The translations under genes were made by a program, and so were the position numbers. A stretch of 64,000 nucleotides of DNA from NCBI RefSeq assembly GCF_016894445.1, contig NZ_CP056775.1, positions 5,885,001 to 5,949,000 on the forward strand, read 5' to 3'. The notes below the pieces were generated by a model. It was not told the origin of the DNA and ran no database searches. It saw only the letters and a program-made list of their open reading frames with translations. Origin of the DNA: Dyadobacter sandarakinus (GTDB lineage Bacteria; Bacteroidota; Bacteroidia; Cytophagales; Spirosomataceae). Positions 54,556 through 63,233 of the stretch are shown piece after piece; the first letter of the stretch is position 1, and every line of letters starts with the position of its first letter.

Positions 54556-55219
54556 TATTCTATCATGCGTCCCGAGCTTACTCGATAGCTTTTTTGCGCA
54601 TTCAATCCTGAAACGCGCTCAGCAGGCGGGCTTTGCCGAAGTGGTGGTTCATGACATAAGGGATTATTCCACTAACAAGCACCGTACGATTGACGATTAC
54701 GCATTTGGCGGGGGAGCAGGTATGGTGCTGCAGATAGAGCCGATTGCAGGATGTATCAGAAAGTTGCAGCAGGAGAGGAGTTATGACGAGATCATTTATC
54801 TTACTCCCGACGGTGAGCTGATGCAGCAGGGCATGGTTAACAGGCTTTCCCTGAAAGGTAACCTGATGATGATCTGCGGGCATTACAAAGGTGTGGACCA
54901 GCGTGTGCGTGATCTTTTTGTAACCATGGAAATAAGCATTGGGGACTATGTACTCTCCGGAGGTGAACTTGCCGCTGCAGTACTTTCCGATGCAATAATC
55001 CGCCTGCTGCCGGGTGTACTAAATGATGAAACGTCGGCATTAACGGATTCTTTTCAGGACGACCTGCTGGCACCGCCTGTTTACACCAGACCGGCAGATT
55101 TTGAAGGTCACAAGGTTCCGGAAATTTTAATGTCCGGGCATGAAGCTAAAATTGAATCCTGGCGGCATGAGCAATCTGTAAAAAGAACCCGTGAACGCCG
55201 CCCGGATTTACTGCAGTAG
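54545..55219 (+). CDS. trmD: tRNA (guanine-N1)-methyltransferase
   Basis: 224 residues from the ATG at 54545 ([20 protein letters not shown]). SPOUT-class trefoil-knot motifs: [14 protein letters not shown] and the [16 protein letters not shown] segment, as in TrmD. Adds m1G37 to tRNAs with G36. Start codon overlaps the end of rimM by 11 bases, so translation is coupled. Confidence 0.95.
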   Translation: MRIDILSCVPSLLDSFFAHSILKRAQQAGFAEVVVHDIRDYSTNKHRTIDDYAFGGGAGMVLQIEPIAGCIRKLQQERSYDEIIYLTPDGELMQQGMVNRLSLKGNLMMICGHYKGVDQRVRDLFVTMEISIGDYVLSGGELAAAVLSDAIIRLLPGVLNDETSALTDSFQDDLLAPPVYTRPADFEGHKVPEILMSGHEAKIESWRHEQSVKRTRERRPDLLQ

Positions 55220-55224
55220 CAGTC

Positions 55225-55668
55225 TCAGAAATCGAGACTGCAGTTGATCCATTCGTTATCGAAATTGGTGCCGTACTTGCGGTAGAAGCCTACTGCAGAA
55301 GTGTTCCAGTCGAGCACCTGCCAAAGCATGCCGGTACAGCCGGTTTGCTTGGCAGCGGCAACTGTTGCATCAAAAAGGATTTTGCCGATCCCGTTTCCCC
55401 GCATGGATTCCGTTACGATAATATCTTCCATATACAGGCGTTTCCCTTTCCAGGTTGAGTACCGGAAATAGTAGAGGCACAGTCCGACAATTTTGGAATC
55501 GTGTTCCGCCACAAAAAAATCGTAAAGTTTATCTTTGTAATCCCGCGCCATTTTCTCGGGCGTATTTGATACCTGATTGAGCGCACGCTCATAAATGGCA
55601 AGCTCCTTTACAAGCTCAAAAATAGCGGGTATATCTTCAAGGGTTCCCTGGCGGGTTATTACAGTCAT
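55225..55668 (-). CDS. GNAT acetyltransferase, diamine (SSAT)-like
   Basis: 147 residues. Acetyl-CoA binding segment RGNGIGKILFDATV; YFRYSTWKGKRLYMEDI and the C-terminal WNTSAVGFYRKYGT strongly resemble spermidine/spermine or thialysine N-acetyltransferases. It probably acetylates a polyamine, diamine or lysine-like amine in the cytoplasm. It is convergent with trmD (6 bases apart) and has no clear operon partner. Confidence 0.82.
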   Translation of the reverse strand: MTVITRQGTLEDIPAIFELVKELAIYERALNQVSNTPEKMARDYKDKLYDFFVAEHDSKIVGLCLYYFRYSTWKGKRLYMEDIIVTESMRGNGIGKILFDATVAAAKQTGCTGMLWQVLDWNTSAVGFYRKYGTNFDNEWINCSLDF

Positions 55669-55720
55669 AGTTTTGTATTTATCATTAAAACACCCCCGAA
55701 AGGGAAATATACTAGCCCAT

Positions 55721-56749
55721 TCAGGGGTTTACAAAGGTTTCCCACTTGCTGAGGATCTCCTGAAAGCCTACCGGCAGCTCGGAGTCAAACTGAATCCATT
55801 TCCGGGTTGCAGGATGTATAAAGCCGAGTGAGCGTGCATGCAGTGCCTGTCCGGGCAGCAGCTTAAAGCAACTTTCTACCATGGCCTTGTAACTTCCTAC
55901 CGAATTCCCCCGGAGTACCTTGTCGCCCCCATAAACAGGATCATTGAAAATCGGATGTCCCAGGTGCTTCATATGTATCCTGATCTGGTGTGTACGGCCG
56001 GTTTCAAGGTTGCATTTTACCAAAGAAACATACCTGAGCTGGCGCAGAACCTCATAGTGGGTTACCGCATGCTTACCATGGGTACCGTCAAGGTATACGT
56101 CCATGACCTTGCGATCACGCACACTCCGGCCTACGTGACCGGTAATGGTTCCTTTGGGTTCCTTGGGCTCTCCCCAGATAATGGCATTGTAAGTGCGCTC
56201 AATACTGTGATCGGCAAACTGGCCTGCCAGGAACGACATGGCAAATTCGGTTTTTGCAATCACGAGGAGTCCGGATGTATCCTTATCAATCCGGTGTACA
56301 AGGCCGGGCCGGCCTTCACCATTCCGTCCGGTAGGTAAATGCTGAAAGTGGTACACCAATGCATTGATCAGCGTGCCGGTCCAGTTACCATAAGCGGGGT
56401 GTACCACCATTCCGGCTGGCTTATTAACCACCAGCAACACGTCATCCTCATAAATAATGTCCAAAGGAATGTCCTCCGGAATAATTTCAGTGTCCCTAGG
56501 CGGCTCGGGCAGTGAAAGCGTAATTACATCGAGGGGCTTTACCTTGTAGCTGGCTTTGGTAGCCTGCCCATTCACCTTCACAGCTTCTGCGTCAATTCCG
56601 TTTTGTATTTTTGTCCGCGATGCATTGGCTACATGCAGGTTCAGGAACTTGTCGAGCCGGATCAATCCCTGGCCTTTATCGGCAACAATGCGGTAATGCT
56701 CGTACAGATCGTCTTCTTCCGGAAGTATTTCAGCAGTATCCTGCGACAT
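55721..56749 (-). CDS. rluD: RluA-family pseudouridine synthase (RluD-like)
   Basis: 342 residues. N-terminal S4-like RNA-binding domain (RLDKFLNLHVANASRTKIQ), then the RluA catalytic domain with GRPGLVHRIDKDTSGLLV (catalytic Asp155) and TGRTHQIRIHMKHLGHPIFND. Makes pseudouridine in 23S rRNA, most likely the RluD positions. It diverges from the desulfhydrase gene, with only 39 bases between start codons. Confidence 0.92.
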   Translation of the reverse strand: MSQDTAEILPEEDDLYEHYRIVADKGQGLIRLDKFLNLHVANASRTKIQNGIDAEAVKVNGQATKASYKVKPLDVITLSLPEPPRDTEIIPEDIPLDIIYEDDVLLVVNKPAGMVVHPAYGNWTGTLINALVYHFQHLPTGRNGEGRPGLVHRIDKDTSGLLVIAKTEFAMSFLAGQFADHSIERTYNAIIWGEPKEPKGTITGHVGRSVRDRKVMDVYLDGTHGKHAVTHYEVLRQLRYVSLVKCNLETGRTHQIRIHMKHLGHPIFNDPVYGGDKVLRGNSVGSYKAMVESCFKLLPGQALHARSLGFIHPATRKWIQFDSELPVGFQEILSKWETFVNP

Positions 56750-56788
56750 TTTTTTCTTGTTGGTAGTAAAACAAAAATATCAAATAAA

Positions 56789-57682
56789 GTGGACTTAACA
56801 GGTTCCTCCCTGCCGACGCCCCTGCAGGAGCTCTCAAATGAACTAACCCGGAATGCAGGTATACGCCTGTACATCAAGCGCGACGACCTCATTCATCCGT
56901 ATGTTTCCGGCAATAAGTGGCGTAAACTTAAGTACAGCCTTCTCGCAGCACGGGAGTCAGGTGCCACCACACTGCTGACATTCGGTGGTGCTTTTTCAAA
57001 TCATTTGTATGCAGTAGCTGCCGCCGGAGCTGCACTGGAGTTTGAAACGATCGGAATGGTACGGGGAGAAGACTATGCATTGAACGAAACGCACACACTG
57101 CAGTTTTGCCGGGAGCGGGGGATGAAACTCCATTTTATTTCGCGTGAGAAATACAGGCTGCGTACCAGCGCCAACTTCCTTTCTGAGCTTGAAACACAGT
57201 TTGACAAGCCCTTTATCATTCCCGAGGGCGGTACGTCAGATCTGGCGTTGAAGGGGGTAGGGGAAATGGTAGAAGAGGTGAAAAATCAGCTGGGTTTCCA
57301 GCCCGACTACTTCGCCGTGGCGGCCGGTACCGGTGGTACAGCAGCCGGGATCATGGCAGCGCATGCAGATGTGCTTGCTTTTTCTGCGTTAAAGGGTGGC
57401 GGTTTTTTACAAAAAGATATTACAAAGCTGCTCACCGATGTGCCTGATTATGGCAGGCTAACCTTTTATACAGATTACCATTTTGGCGGCTATGCCCGGT
57501 GGAATGAACACCTGCTTGCATTTATGGACAAGTTCAAAGAAGAAAATCAGATCCAGCTTGAACAGGTGTACACTGCAAAAATGTTCTACGGGCTTTTTGA
57601 TCTTATTGAAAAAGGAAATCTCACCAATGCTACCATTGTAGCGGTACATACCGGAGGTTTGCAGGGCTTGCTCAGGAGATAA
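56789..57682 (+). CDS. PLP-dependent D-cysteine desulfhydrase / ACC deaminase family
   Basis: 297 residues from the GTG at 56789, where similarity starts (LPTPLQELSNELTRNAGIRLYIKRDDLI); the frame opens at 56603 inside the rluD-like gene on the other strand. Fold-type II PLP enzyme: the PLP lysine is in SGNKWRKLKY, the phosphate-binding loop GTGGTAAGI and the FGGAFSNHL motif are present. The family opens 1-aminocyclopropane-1-carboxylate or desulfhydrates D-cysteine; the choice between them is not clear here. Its 3' end overlaps the stop of the convergent antiporter gene by 11 bases. Confidence 0.85.
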   Translation: MDLTGSSLPTPLQELSNELTRNAGIRLYIKRDDLIHPYVSGNKWRKLKYSLLAARESGATTLLTFGGAFSNHLYAVAAAGAALEFETIGMVRGEDYALNETHTLQFCRERGMKLHFISREKYRLRTSANFLSELETQFDKPFIIPEGGTSDLALKGVGEMVEEVKNQLGFQPDYFAVAAGTGGTAAGIMAAHADVLAFSALKGGGFLQKDITKLLTDVPDYGRLTFYTDYHFGGYARWNEHLLAFMDKFKEENQIQLEQVYTAKMFYGLFDLIEKGNLTNATIVAVHTGGLQGLLRR

Positions 57683-59942
57683 CTTCCGCTTCTTCTTCGT
57701 TATTGGCGTTTTTCAGGTTTACAAACTCCCTGATCAGCTCACGGTCACCGGCGATCCACAGCACGTCGCCATTTTCAATGATCATGGAAGAGTCGGGATT
57801 CAGGATACGCTCGCCATTTCTTTCCAGTCCGACGATCATTCCCTGGGTTTTCTCACGGATCTGGCTGTTGCGGATAGACTTGCCGCGTATGTTATAAATG
57901 CTTTTAACCTCAATTCTTTCCAGTACCACGCTTTCTTCCGGAGCCATATAGGCGTCTCCATTGGTACTTACTTCAATATGTTTCCGGAACTCATCCAGCT
58001 GATCGTCGGTCCCGATTACCTCAATCCTGTCACATGGATACAGTACCTCGGTGGGCCTGGGCAGCTGGATCGTCTTGCTTCCTCTTTCAATCAAGACCAC
58101 ATTAATGCCGAATTTTTCGCGTATGGCCAGATCCTGCAGGCTTTTGCCAATCAGGGACGAATCTGCACTTACTTCCAGAAATGCAAAGTGAGCGTCCCAG
58201 GGAAGCAATATCCTCCTTGACTTGCCGCTGCCTTCCAGCTGGCGTGCATTCAGGTTCTGCAGAAAACGATCTTCAATGCGACTGTAAAATTGCTGCAGAC
58301 GGCGGTAGAAAACACTAAAACATAGCAGCATGATCGCGGCTGCAATGGTCAGGGTAGTAGGAGTAGAGAAGAAAGATCTCAGTAAAAAGCCCATCAGGAT
58401 CACTGCAATGACTACGCGCGAGAGTTCCAGCAGCAGGAGCGGCCCGCGGCTGTATTTTCTGTGCAGCCAGATAGACGAGTAGGCTTTCCTGTTCGATCTT
58501 TTGAAAACCAATGCCCACAAAAACGGTGCGATCAGCAGGAAGGTGATAACAGCCAGCACCGAATTCGTCAGGAAGGTTTCGGGGACATGCGTGTGCAGCA
58601 AGTCGGCAAGCTGGCGGGATGCAGCCAGCGTGACAGCTACAATAACAACTGTGTTGAGTATAACCGTTTGTGCATAGGATTTCAGGATCAGGTTCCAGTG
58701 GGTGGTTTGTGAAATGCCTCCGGTACTTGTACTGTACCTGTTAAGATAAAGCCGCCATTTTTCAGGCAGTACCCCGTCGAGCCAGTCGTACAGCGGCTCT
58801 GAGGCTTTCATCATGTAGGGGGTGGTAAATGTGGTGATCACGGATACGCCGACTGCAATGGGGTAGAGGAAATCACCGGTAACTTTTAAGGCCACTCCAA
58901 GGTTGGCAATAATGAATGAGAATTCACCGATTTGCGAAAGGCTCATACCCGATTGCAGCGACTGCTTCAAAGGCTGGCCCGAGATGACTGCGCCCAGGGT
59001 CACGAAAATCGTTTTACCAAAAATAACAACGAACACCAGGATGGCAGTAGGCACGGCGTACTGCACAAGCAGCCCCGGATTAATAAGCATTCCTACTGAA
59101 ATAAAGAATATAGCCCCGAAAAGGTCTTTGACGGGTTTGAGCAGGTGTTCTATCTTTTCGGCGTGGGTGGTCTCCGCCAGGATCGAGCCCATGATAAATG
59201 CACCCAGTGCAGCTGAAAACCCTGCTTTTGTCACAAGAAACACCATCCCGAAACACAAGGCTATGGAGGTGATCAGTACACTTTCGTCGTTCATCAGGTT
59301 ACGGTAGCGGCGAAGCAGGGTTGGAAAGACGAATATGCCCCCGAGAAACCACAGCGTAAGAAAGAAGAACAACTTGGCAATGGACTGCAGGAGCTCATAA
59401 CCTGCAAACTGCTGGCTGATGGACAAGGTGGAAAGTAACACCATCAGCAACACGGCGGTAAGGTCCTCGATCACCAGTATCCCCAGTACTACTCTTGTGA
59501 ATTGCTGCGTTTTCAGGCCCAATTCGTCAAATGCCCGGAAGATAATGGTCGTGGACGAGATCGCGATAATTCCGCCCAGAAAGAGGCTGTTGGTTTTGTC
59601 CCAGCCCAGCAGCTGGCCCGTCACAAAGCCCGTCACTAGCATCAGTGTAACTTCAAATAAACCTGTAATTGCAGCAGTACTTCCTACTTTCACCAGCTTC
59701 TTGAAGCTGAATTCCAAACCCAGGTTAAAGAGAAGGAAAATTACCCCGATCTCAGCCCAGATCTCGATCGTCTTGATATCCGTGATGGTGGGAAAAAGAT
59801 GAAAGTTAGGACCAACAAGTAATCCCGCCAGTATGTAGCCTAGCACAATGGGCTGTTTCAATTTCTTGAAAATAAGGGTAATGATACCCGCCATTGTGAG
59901 TATTAAGGAAAGGTCTACGATCAGCTGGGGAACGTGCGTCAT
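57672..59942 (-). CDS. CPA2-family cation:proton antiporter with TrkA-C domains
   Basis: 756 residues. About 12 membrane segments in the first 410 residues with typical KefB/CPA2 phrases (QPIVLGYILAGLLVGP, GAFIMGSILAET, MSLSQIGEFSFIIANLG), a second membrane block at about 430-550, then two C-terminal TrkA-C-like domains (FGINVVLIERGSKTIQLP; GDVLWIAGDRELIREF), which bind regulatory ligands in related channels and antiporters. Likely K+ or Na+/H+ exchange at the inner membrane. It lies downstream of sufB, after a terminator. Confidence 0.9.
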   Translation of the reverse strand: MTHVPQLIVDLSLILTMAGIITLIFKKLKQPIVLGYILAGLLVGPNFHLFPTITDIKTIEIWAEIGVIFLLFNLGLEFSFKKLVKVGSTAAITGLFEVTLMLVTGFVTGQLLGWDKTNSLFLGGIIAISSTTIIFRAFDELGLKTQQFTRVVLGILVIEDLTAVLLMVLLSTLSISQQFAGYELLQSIAKLFFFLTLWFLGGIFVFPTLLRRYRNLMNDESVLITSIALCFGMVFLVTKAGFSAALGAFIMGSILAETTHAEKIEHLLKPVKDLFGAIFFISVGMLINPGLLVQYAVPTAILVFVVIFGKTIFVTLGAVISGQPLKQSLQSGMSLSQIGEFSFIIANLGVALKVTGDFLYPIAVGVSVITTFTTPYMMKASEPLYDWLDGVLPEKWRLYLNRYSTSTGGISQTTHWNLILKSYAQTVILNTVVIVAVTLAASRQLADLLHTHVPETFLTNSVLAVITFLLIAPFLWALVFKRSNRKAYSSIWLHRKYSRGPLLLLELSRVVIAVILMGFLLRSFFSTPTTLTIAAAIMLLCFSVFYRRLQQFYSRIEDRFLQNLNARQLEGSGKSRRILLPWDAHFAFLEVSADSSLIGKSLQDLAIREKFGINVVLIERGSKTIQLPRPTEVLYPCDRIEVIGTDDQLDEFRKHIEVSTNGDAYMAPEESVVLERIEVKSIYNIRGKSIRNSQIREKTQGMIVGLERNGERILNPDSSMIIENGDVLWIAGDRELIREFVNLKNANNEEEAEVIS

Positions 59943-59985
59943 GAAGGTTTAGCGTTAGTGAATCATTCGGTAAGATCAATAAAAT

Positions 59986-60015
59986 ACAAAAAGCCTCTGA
60001 CGAATCAAAGGCTTT
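59986..60015 (-). terminator. intrinsic terminator of sufB
   Basis: On the minus strand AAAGCCT-t-TGA-TTCG-TCA-g-AGGCTTT with a TTCG tetraloop, followed by a T-run (complement of 59988-59992). It separates sufB from the antiporter gene. Confidence 0.85.
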
Positions 60016-60049
60016 CAGGATTTAATCGGGTAAAAAGAGGATCGTTCTG

Positions 60050-61495
60050 CTAGCCTACGCTGCCTTCCAGACTGATCTCAAGTAATTTCTGGGCTTCTAC
60101 CGCAAACTCCATCGGAAGCTGGTTTAACACCTCTTTTGCATAACCATTTACGATCAATGCTACTGCCTGCTCCGTAGGAATACCCCGCTGGTTGCAGTAA
60201 AAAAGAATGTCTTCACCAATTTTTGAAGTAGTTGCCTCGTGCTCGACAGTTGCAGAAGGATTGCTCACCTCGATGTACGGGAATGTATGGGCTCCGCATT
60301 TATCACCCAGCAACAACGAGTCGCATTGTGAAAAGTTACGGGCCTTTTCTGCTCTTTTAAAAACCTGCACAAGTCCGCGGTAGGAGTTCTGGCTTTTACC
60401 GGCAGAGATACCTTTGGAAACAATCCTGCTTTTGGTATTTTTACCAACGTGGATCATTTTGGTACCTGTATCAGCCTGCTGCATGTTATTGGTCACTGCT
60501 ACCGAGTAGAATTCACCGATTGAGTTATCGCCTTTCAGGATCACAGACGGATATTTCCAGGTGATCGCTGAGCCGGTTTCCACCTGCGTCCAGGAGATCT
60601 TGGAACCTGCACCATCGCAAAGTCCGCGTTTGGTTACAAAGTTGTAAATACCCCCTTTACCATCCTTGTCGCCAGGATACCAGTTCTGAACGGTCGAGTA
60701 TTTAACATTTGCATTCTCATGCGCAAAAATCTCAACTACGGCCGCATGCAACTGGTTTTCGTCCCGCATAGGTGCAGTACAACCTTCGAGATAGCTGACA
60801 TGGCTGTCTTCATCTCCCACGATCAGTGTACGCTCAAACTGCCCGGTACCTGCCGCATTGATGCGGAAGTAAGTCGAGAGCTCCATCGGGCAGCGAACAC
60901 CTTTTGGAATGTATACGAAAGATCCGTCGGAAAATACAGCCGAGTTAAGCGCTGCATAATAATTGTCTTTGGGCGGTACCACCGATCCCAGGTATTTCCT
61001 GATCAGGTCAGGATGCTCGCGGATTGCCTCGCTGATTGAGCAGAAAATAATTCCTTTTTCTTTGAGCGTACCCTTGAATGTCGTAAAAACCGACTCCGAG
61101 TCCATCACGGCATCAACCGCAATTCCGGAAATCCTCTTTTGTTCATTCAATGAAATGCCCAGCCTTTCGAAAGTATCGCGCAGCTCGGGGTCAATGTCGT
61201 CAATGCTTTCAACCGCTTTTTTCTTTTTCGGAGCGGAGTAATATTTAATGGCCTGAAAATCAATTTTCGGGTAATGCACATTAGGCCATTGAGGCTCTTC
61301 CATGTTCAGCCACATATGATAGGCTTTCAGCCTCCACTGCAGCATCCATTCGGGTTCGTTTTTCTTGGCAGAGATAAAGCGGACGATATCATCATTCAAC
61401 CCCGCCGGAGCTTCATCCGCCTCGATATCCGTTACAAAACCATATTTGTATTCCGAACTGGTGATTTCTTCCAACAATTCTTCTTCTTTGCTCAT
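60050..61495 (-). CDS. sufB: Fe-S cluster assembly scaffold SufB
   Basis: 481 residues, full length. Typical SufB core: [30 protein letters not shown] with a conserved Cys, [18 protein letters not shown], and [27 protein letters not shown] split here into its motifs [11 protein letters not shown] and KIGEDILFY. Scaffold of the SufBCD complex that builds Fe-S clusters. sufC and sufD, usually next to it, are absent: a terminator lies 35 bases past its stop, and the upstream gene is hldD. Confidence 0.96.
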   Translation of the reverse strand: MSKEEELLEEITSSEYKYGFVTDIEADEAPAGLNDDIVRFISAKKNEPEWMLQWRLKAYHMWLNMEEPQWPNVHYPKIDFQAIKYYSAPKKKKAVESIDDIDPELRDTFERLGISLNEQKRISGIAVDAVMDSESVFTTFKGTLKEKGIIFCSISEAIREHPDLIRKYLGSVVPPKDNYYAALNSAVFSDGSFVYIPKGVRCPMELSTYFRINAAGTGQFERTLIVGDEDSHVSYLEGCTAPMRDENQLHAAVVEIFAHENANVKYSTVQNWYPGDKDGKGGIYNFVTKRGLCDGAGSKISWTQVETGSAITWKYPSVILKGDNSIGEFYSVAVTNNMQQADTGTKMIHVGKNTKSRIVSKGISAGKSQNSYRGLVQVFKRAEKARNFSQCDSLLLGDKCGAHTFPYIEVSNPSATVEHEATTSKIGEDILFYCNQRGIPTEQAVALIVNGYAKEVLNQLPMEFAVEAQKLLEISLEGSVG

Positions 61496-61568
61496 AGTCT
61501 TTCAATTATCACCCTGTGTTATGCTAAAGGGTAACATATACAACCGGGATAGAGTTTGTTTTGAGCGT

Positions 61569-61576
61569 CAAAAATA
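61569..61576 (-). promoter_or_regulatory. putative sufB promoter, -7 box TATTTTTG
   Basis: Exact TAnnTTTG match on the minus strand between hldD and sufB, giving a leader of about 70 bases. No clear -33 box. Confidence 0.4.
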
Positions 61577-61620
61577 CGCAAAATTGCTGAGAAACCGCTT
61601 GTGGAACCCGGCCCGGACCT

Positions 61621-62586
61621 TTATAGGTAGGTGTGCGTCGCCAGGTATTGCTGCACATAGTCGCGGATGCCATCTTCCAGGGAGGTAAATGGGTTTTCGT
61701 AGCCGATACTGCGCAGTTTTGCCATGTTTGCTTCTGTGAAATACTGGTATTTGTCCCTGATATCCGCCGGTGTATCAATATACGAGATGTCGGGTTGCTT
61801 GCCCATAGCTTCAAAGGTGCTGGTGACCAGGTCTTTGAAAGTCCGTGCCTGCCCGCTTCCCAGGTTGTAAATACCCGGATTTTTCCGATGGTGCATCAGG
61901 AATATACAAACATCGATCAGGTCTTTGACGTAAATAAAATCACGCATTTGTTCTCCGTCCCTGTAATCAGGATGGTGGGATCTGAAAAGCTTCATTTTAC
62001 CCGTTGCATTGATCTGGTTATAGGCATGGAAAATGACCGATGCCATTCTGCCTTTGTGGTACTCGTTGGGGCCATATACATTGAAAAACTTCAACCCTGC
62101 CCAGAAAAACGGTTTTTTCTCCTGCTGCAGGGCCCACTTATCAAATTCGTTCTTGGAATCTCCGTAAGGGTTGAGCGGTTTCAATCCGCCGATGGCCGAC
62201 TCATCGTCGTCGTAGCCATGCTCTCCCAAACCATAGGTAGCTGCTGAGGATGCGTACACCAGCGGAAGCTGGTAGGCCACGCATTTTTCCCAGATCATTT
62301 TGGAATAATTGACATTGAGTTCGTCAAAAATATGCTTGTCAAACTCGGTCGTATCCGTGCGTGCGCCGATGTGAAAGATAAATTCAACATCGCGGTAGTG
62401 CTCGTCGAGCCACGTCGCTAGGTCGGTTCGTTCTACTTTCTGAAGGATTGTTTTGCCTTCCAGGTTTCCGGTCTTTTCCGTTTTGGAAAAATCATCCACG
62501 GCGATGATACTTTTAAAACCATCCTGATTAAGGCGGCTGATAAGCCCGCTGCCGATGAATCCGGCTGCACCTGTAACAATTATCAT
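61621..62586 (-). CDS. hldD: ADP-L-glycero-D-manno-heptose 6-epimerase
   Basis: 321 residues from the ATG at 62586 (MIIVTGAAGFIGSGLISRL); four extra codons upstream are unneeded. Extended SDR: the GAAGFIG loop (6-12), catalytic Tyr141 and Lys145 (YGDSKNEFD), ARTDTTEFDKH and VYGPNEYHKGRMASV, which are specific to the HldD/RfaD family. Makes the ADP-L-glycero-D-manno-heptose used for LPS inner core, the expected donor for a GT9 enzyme such as that at 15436-16422. Confidence 0.93.
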   Translation of the reverse strand: MIIVTGAAGFIGSGLISRLNQDGFKSIIAVDDFSKTEKTGNLEGKTILQKVERTDLATWLDEHYRDVEFIFHIGARTDTTEFDKHIFDELNVNYSKMIWEKCVAYQLPLVYASSAATYGLGEHGYDDDESAIGGLKPLNPYGDSKNEFDKWALQQEKKPFFWAGLKFFNVYGPNEYHKGRMASVIFHAYNQINATGKMKLFRSHHPDYRDGEQMRDFIYVKDLIDVCIFLMHHRKNPGIYNLGSGQARTFKDLVTSTFEAMGKQPDISYIDTPADIRDKYQYFTEANMAKLRSIGYENPFTSLEDGIRDYVQQYLATHTYL

Positions 62587-62729
62587 AGTGGAGATCAATG
62601 GTTTAAATGGTAAAACAAATGCCGGGTAAGTGCCTTGATTTTACGAGATCTGCTTGCAGGAAAATGCCTGAAATTGGATTTTTTCCAGTTCTCAGGCTGT
62701 TAAAATGTAAAACTAAGCATACAAGCTGT

Positions 62730-62737
62730 AATTTTGC
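62730..62737 (+). promoter_or_regulatory. putative promoter of the queD-like gene, -7 box TAATTTTG
   Basis: Exact TAnnTTTG match 30 bases before the ATG. The start also has an unusual-for-this-genome Shine-Dalgarno-like AAGGAGA 4 bases upstream of it. Confidence 0.5.
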
Positions 62738-62766
62738 ATTCAGTTTACCAAGGTTGAAGGAGAATT

Positions 62767-63183
62767 ATGATTTATGTAACCAGAAAGGAGCATTTCAATG
62801 CGGCACACCGACTTTTTAACCCGGCGTGGTCAGACGAGCGGAATCAGGAGGTATTTGGCCCTTGCGCCAATAACAACTGGCATGGACATAATTTTGAGCT
62901 GATTGTTACGGTAAAGGGAAAACCTGATCCTGATACCGGCTTTGTGATTGACCTGAAAGTGCTTGGAGATTTGATCAAGGAGAAAATTGTTGATAAGGTT
63001 GACCACAAGAACCTGAACCTTGACGTGGACTTCATGCAGGGAAAAATGGCTTCCTGTGAAATATTCGTGACCGAAATCTGGAAAATCCTTGCTCCCGCAA
63101 TCTCAGCAGTATCCGCTGACGCCAAGCTGCACTACATCAAACTCATCGAAACCCCCAAAAACTTCGTCGAGTACTACGGTTAA
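62767..63183 (+). CDS. queD: 6-carboxytetrahydropterin / 6-pyruvoyltetrahydropterin synthase family
   Basis: 138 residues. Zinc-binding His14 (FNAAHRLF), His39 and His41 (WHGHNFEL), catalytic Cys33 (GPCANNN), and the C-terminal KLIETPKNFVEYYG of the QueD/PTPS family. Converts dihydroneopterin triphosphate to the queuosine precursor (QueD) or to 6-pyruvoyltetrahydropterin; the queuosine role is more common in bacteria. It is followed by lpxB with no gap beyond a simple repeat. Confidence 0.88.
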   Translation: MIYVTRKEHFNAAHRLFNPAWSDERNQEVFGPCANNNWHGHNFELIVTVKGKPDPDTGFVIDLKVLGDLIKEKIVDKVDHKNLNLDVDFMQGKMASCEIFVTEIWKILAPAISAVSADAKLHYIKLIETPKNFVEYYG

Positions 63184-63184
63184 T

Positions 63185-63233
63185 AACTCAAAAACTCAAT
63201 CACGAACTCACTAACTCACTCCCTCAAAACTGA
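63185..63233 (+). repeat. simple ACTCA-type repeat before lpxB
   Basis: AACTCAAAAACTCAATCACGA-ACTCACTAACTCACTCCCTC: loose repeats of ACTCA filling the queD-lpxB gap, related to the reverse complement of 22381-22427 (shared ACTAACTCACT). Confidence 0.6.
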
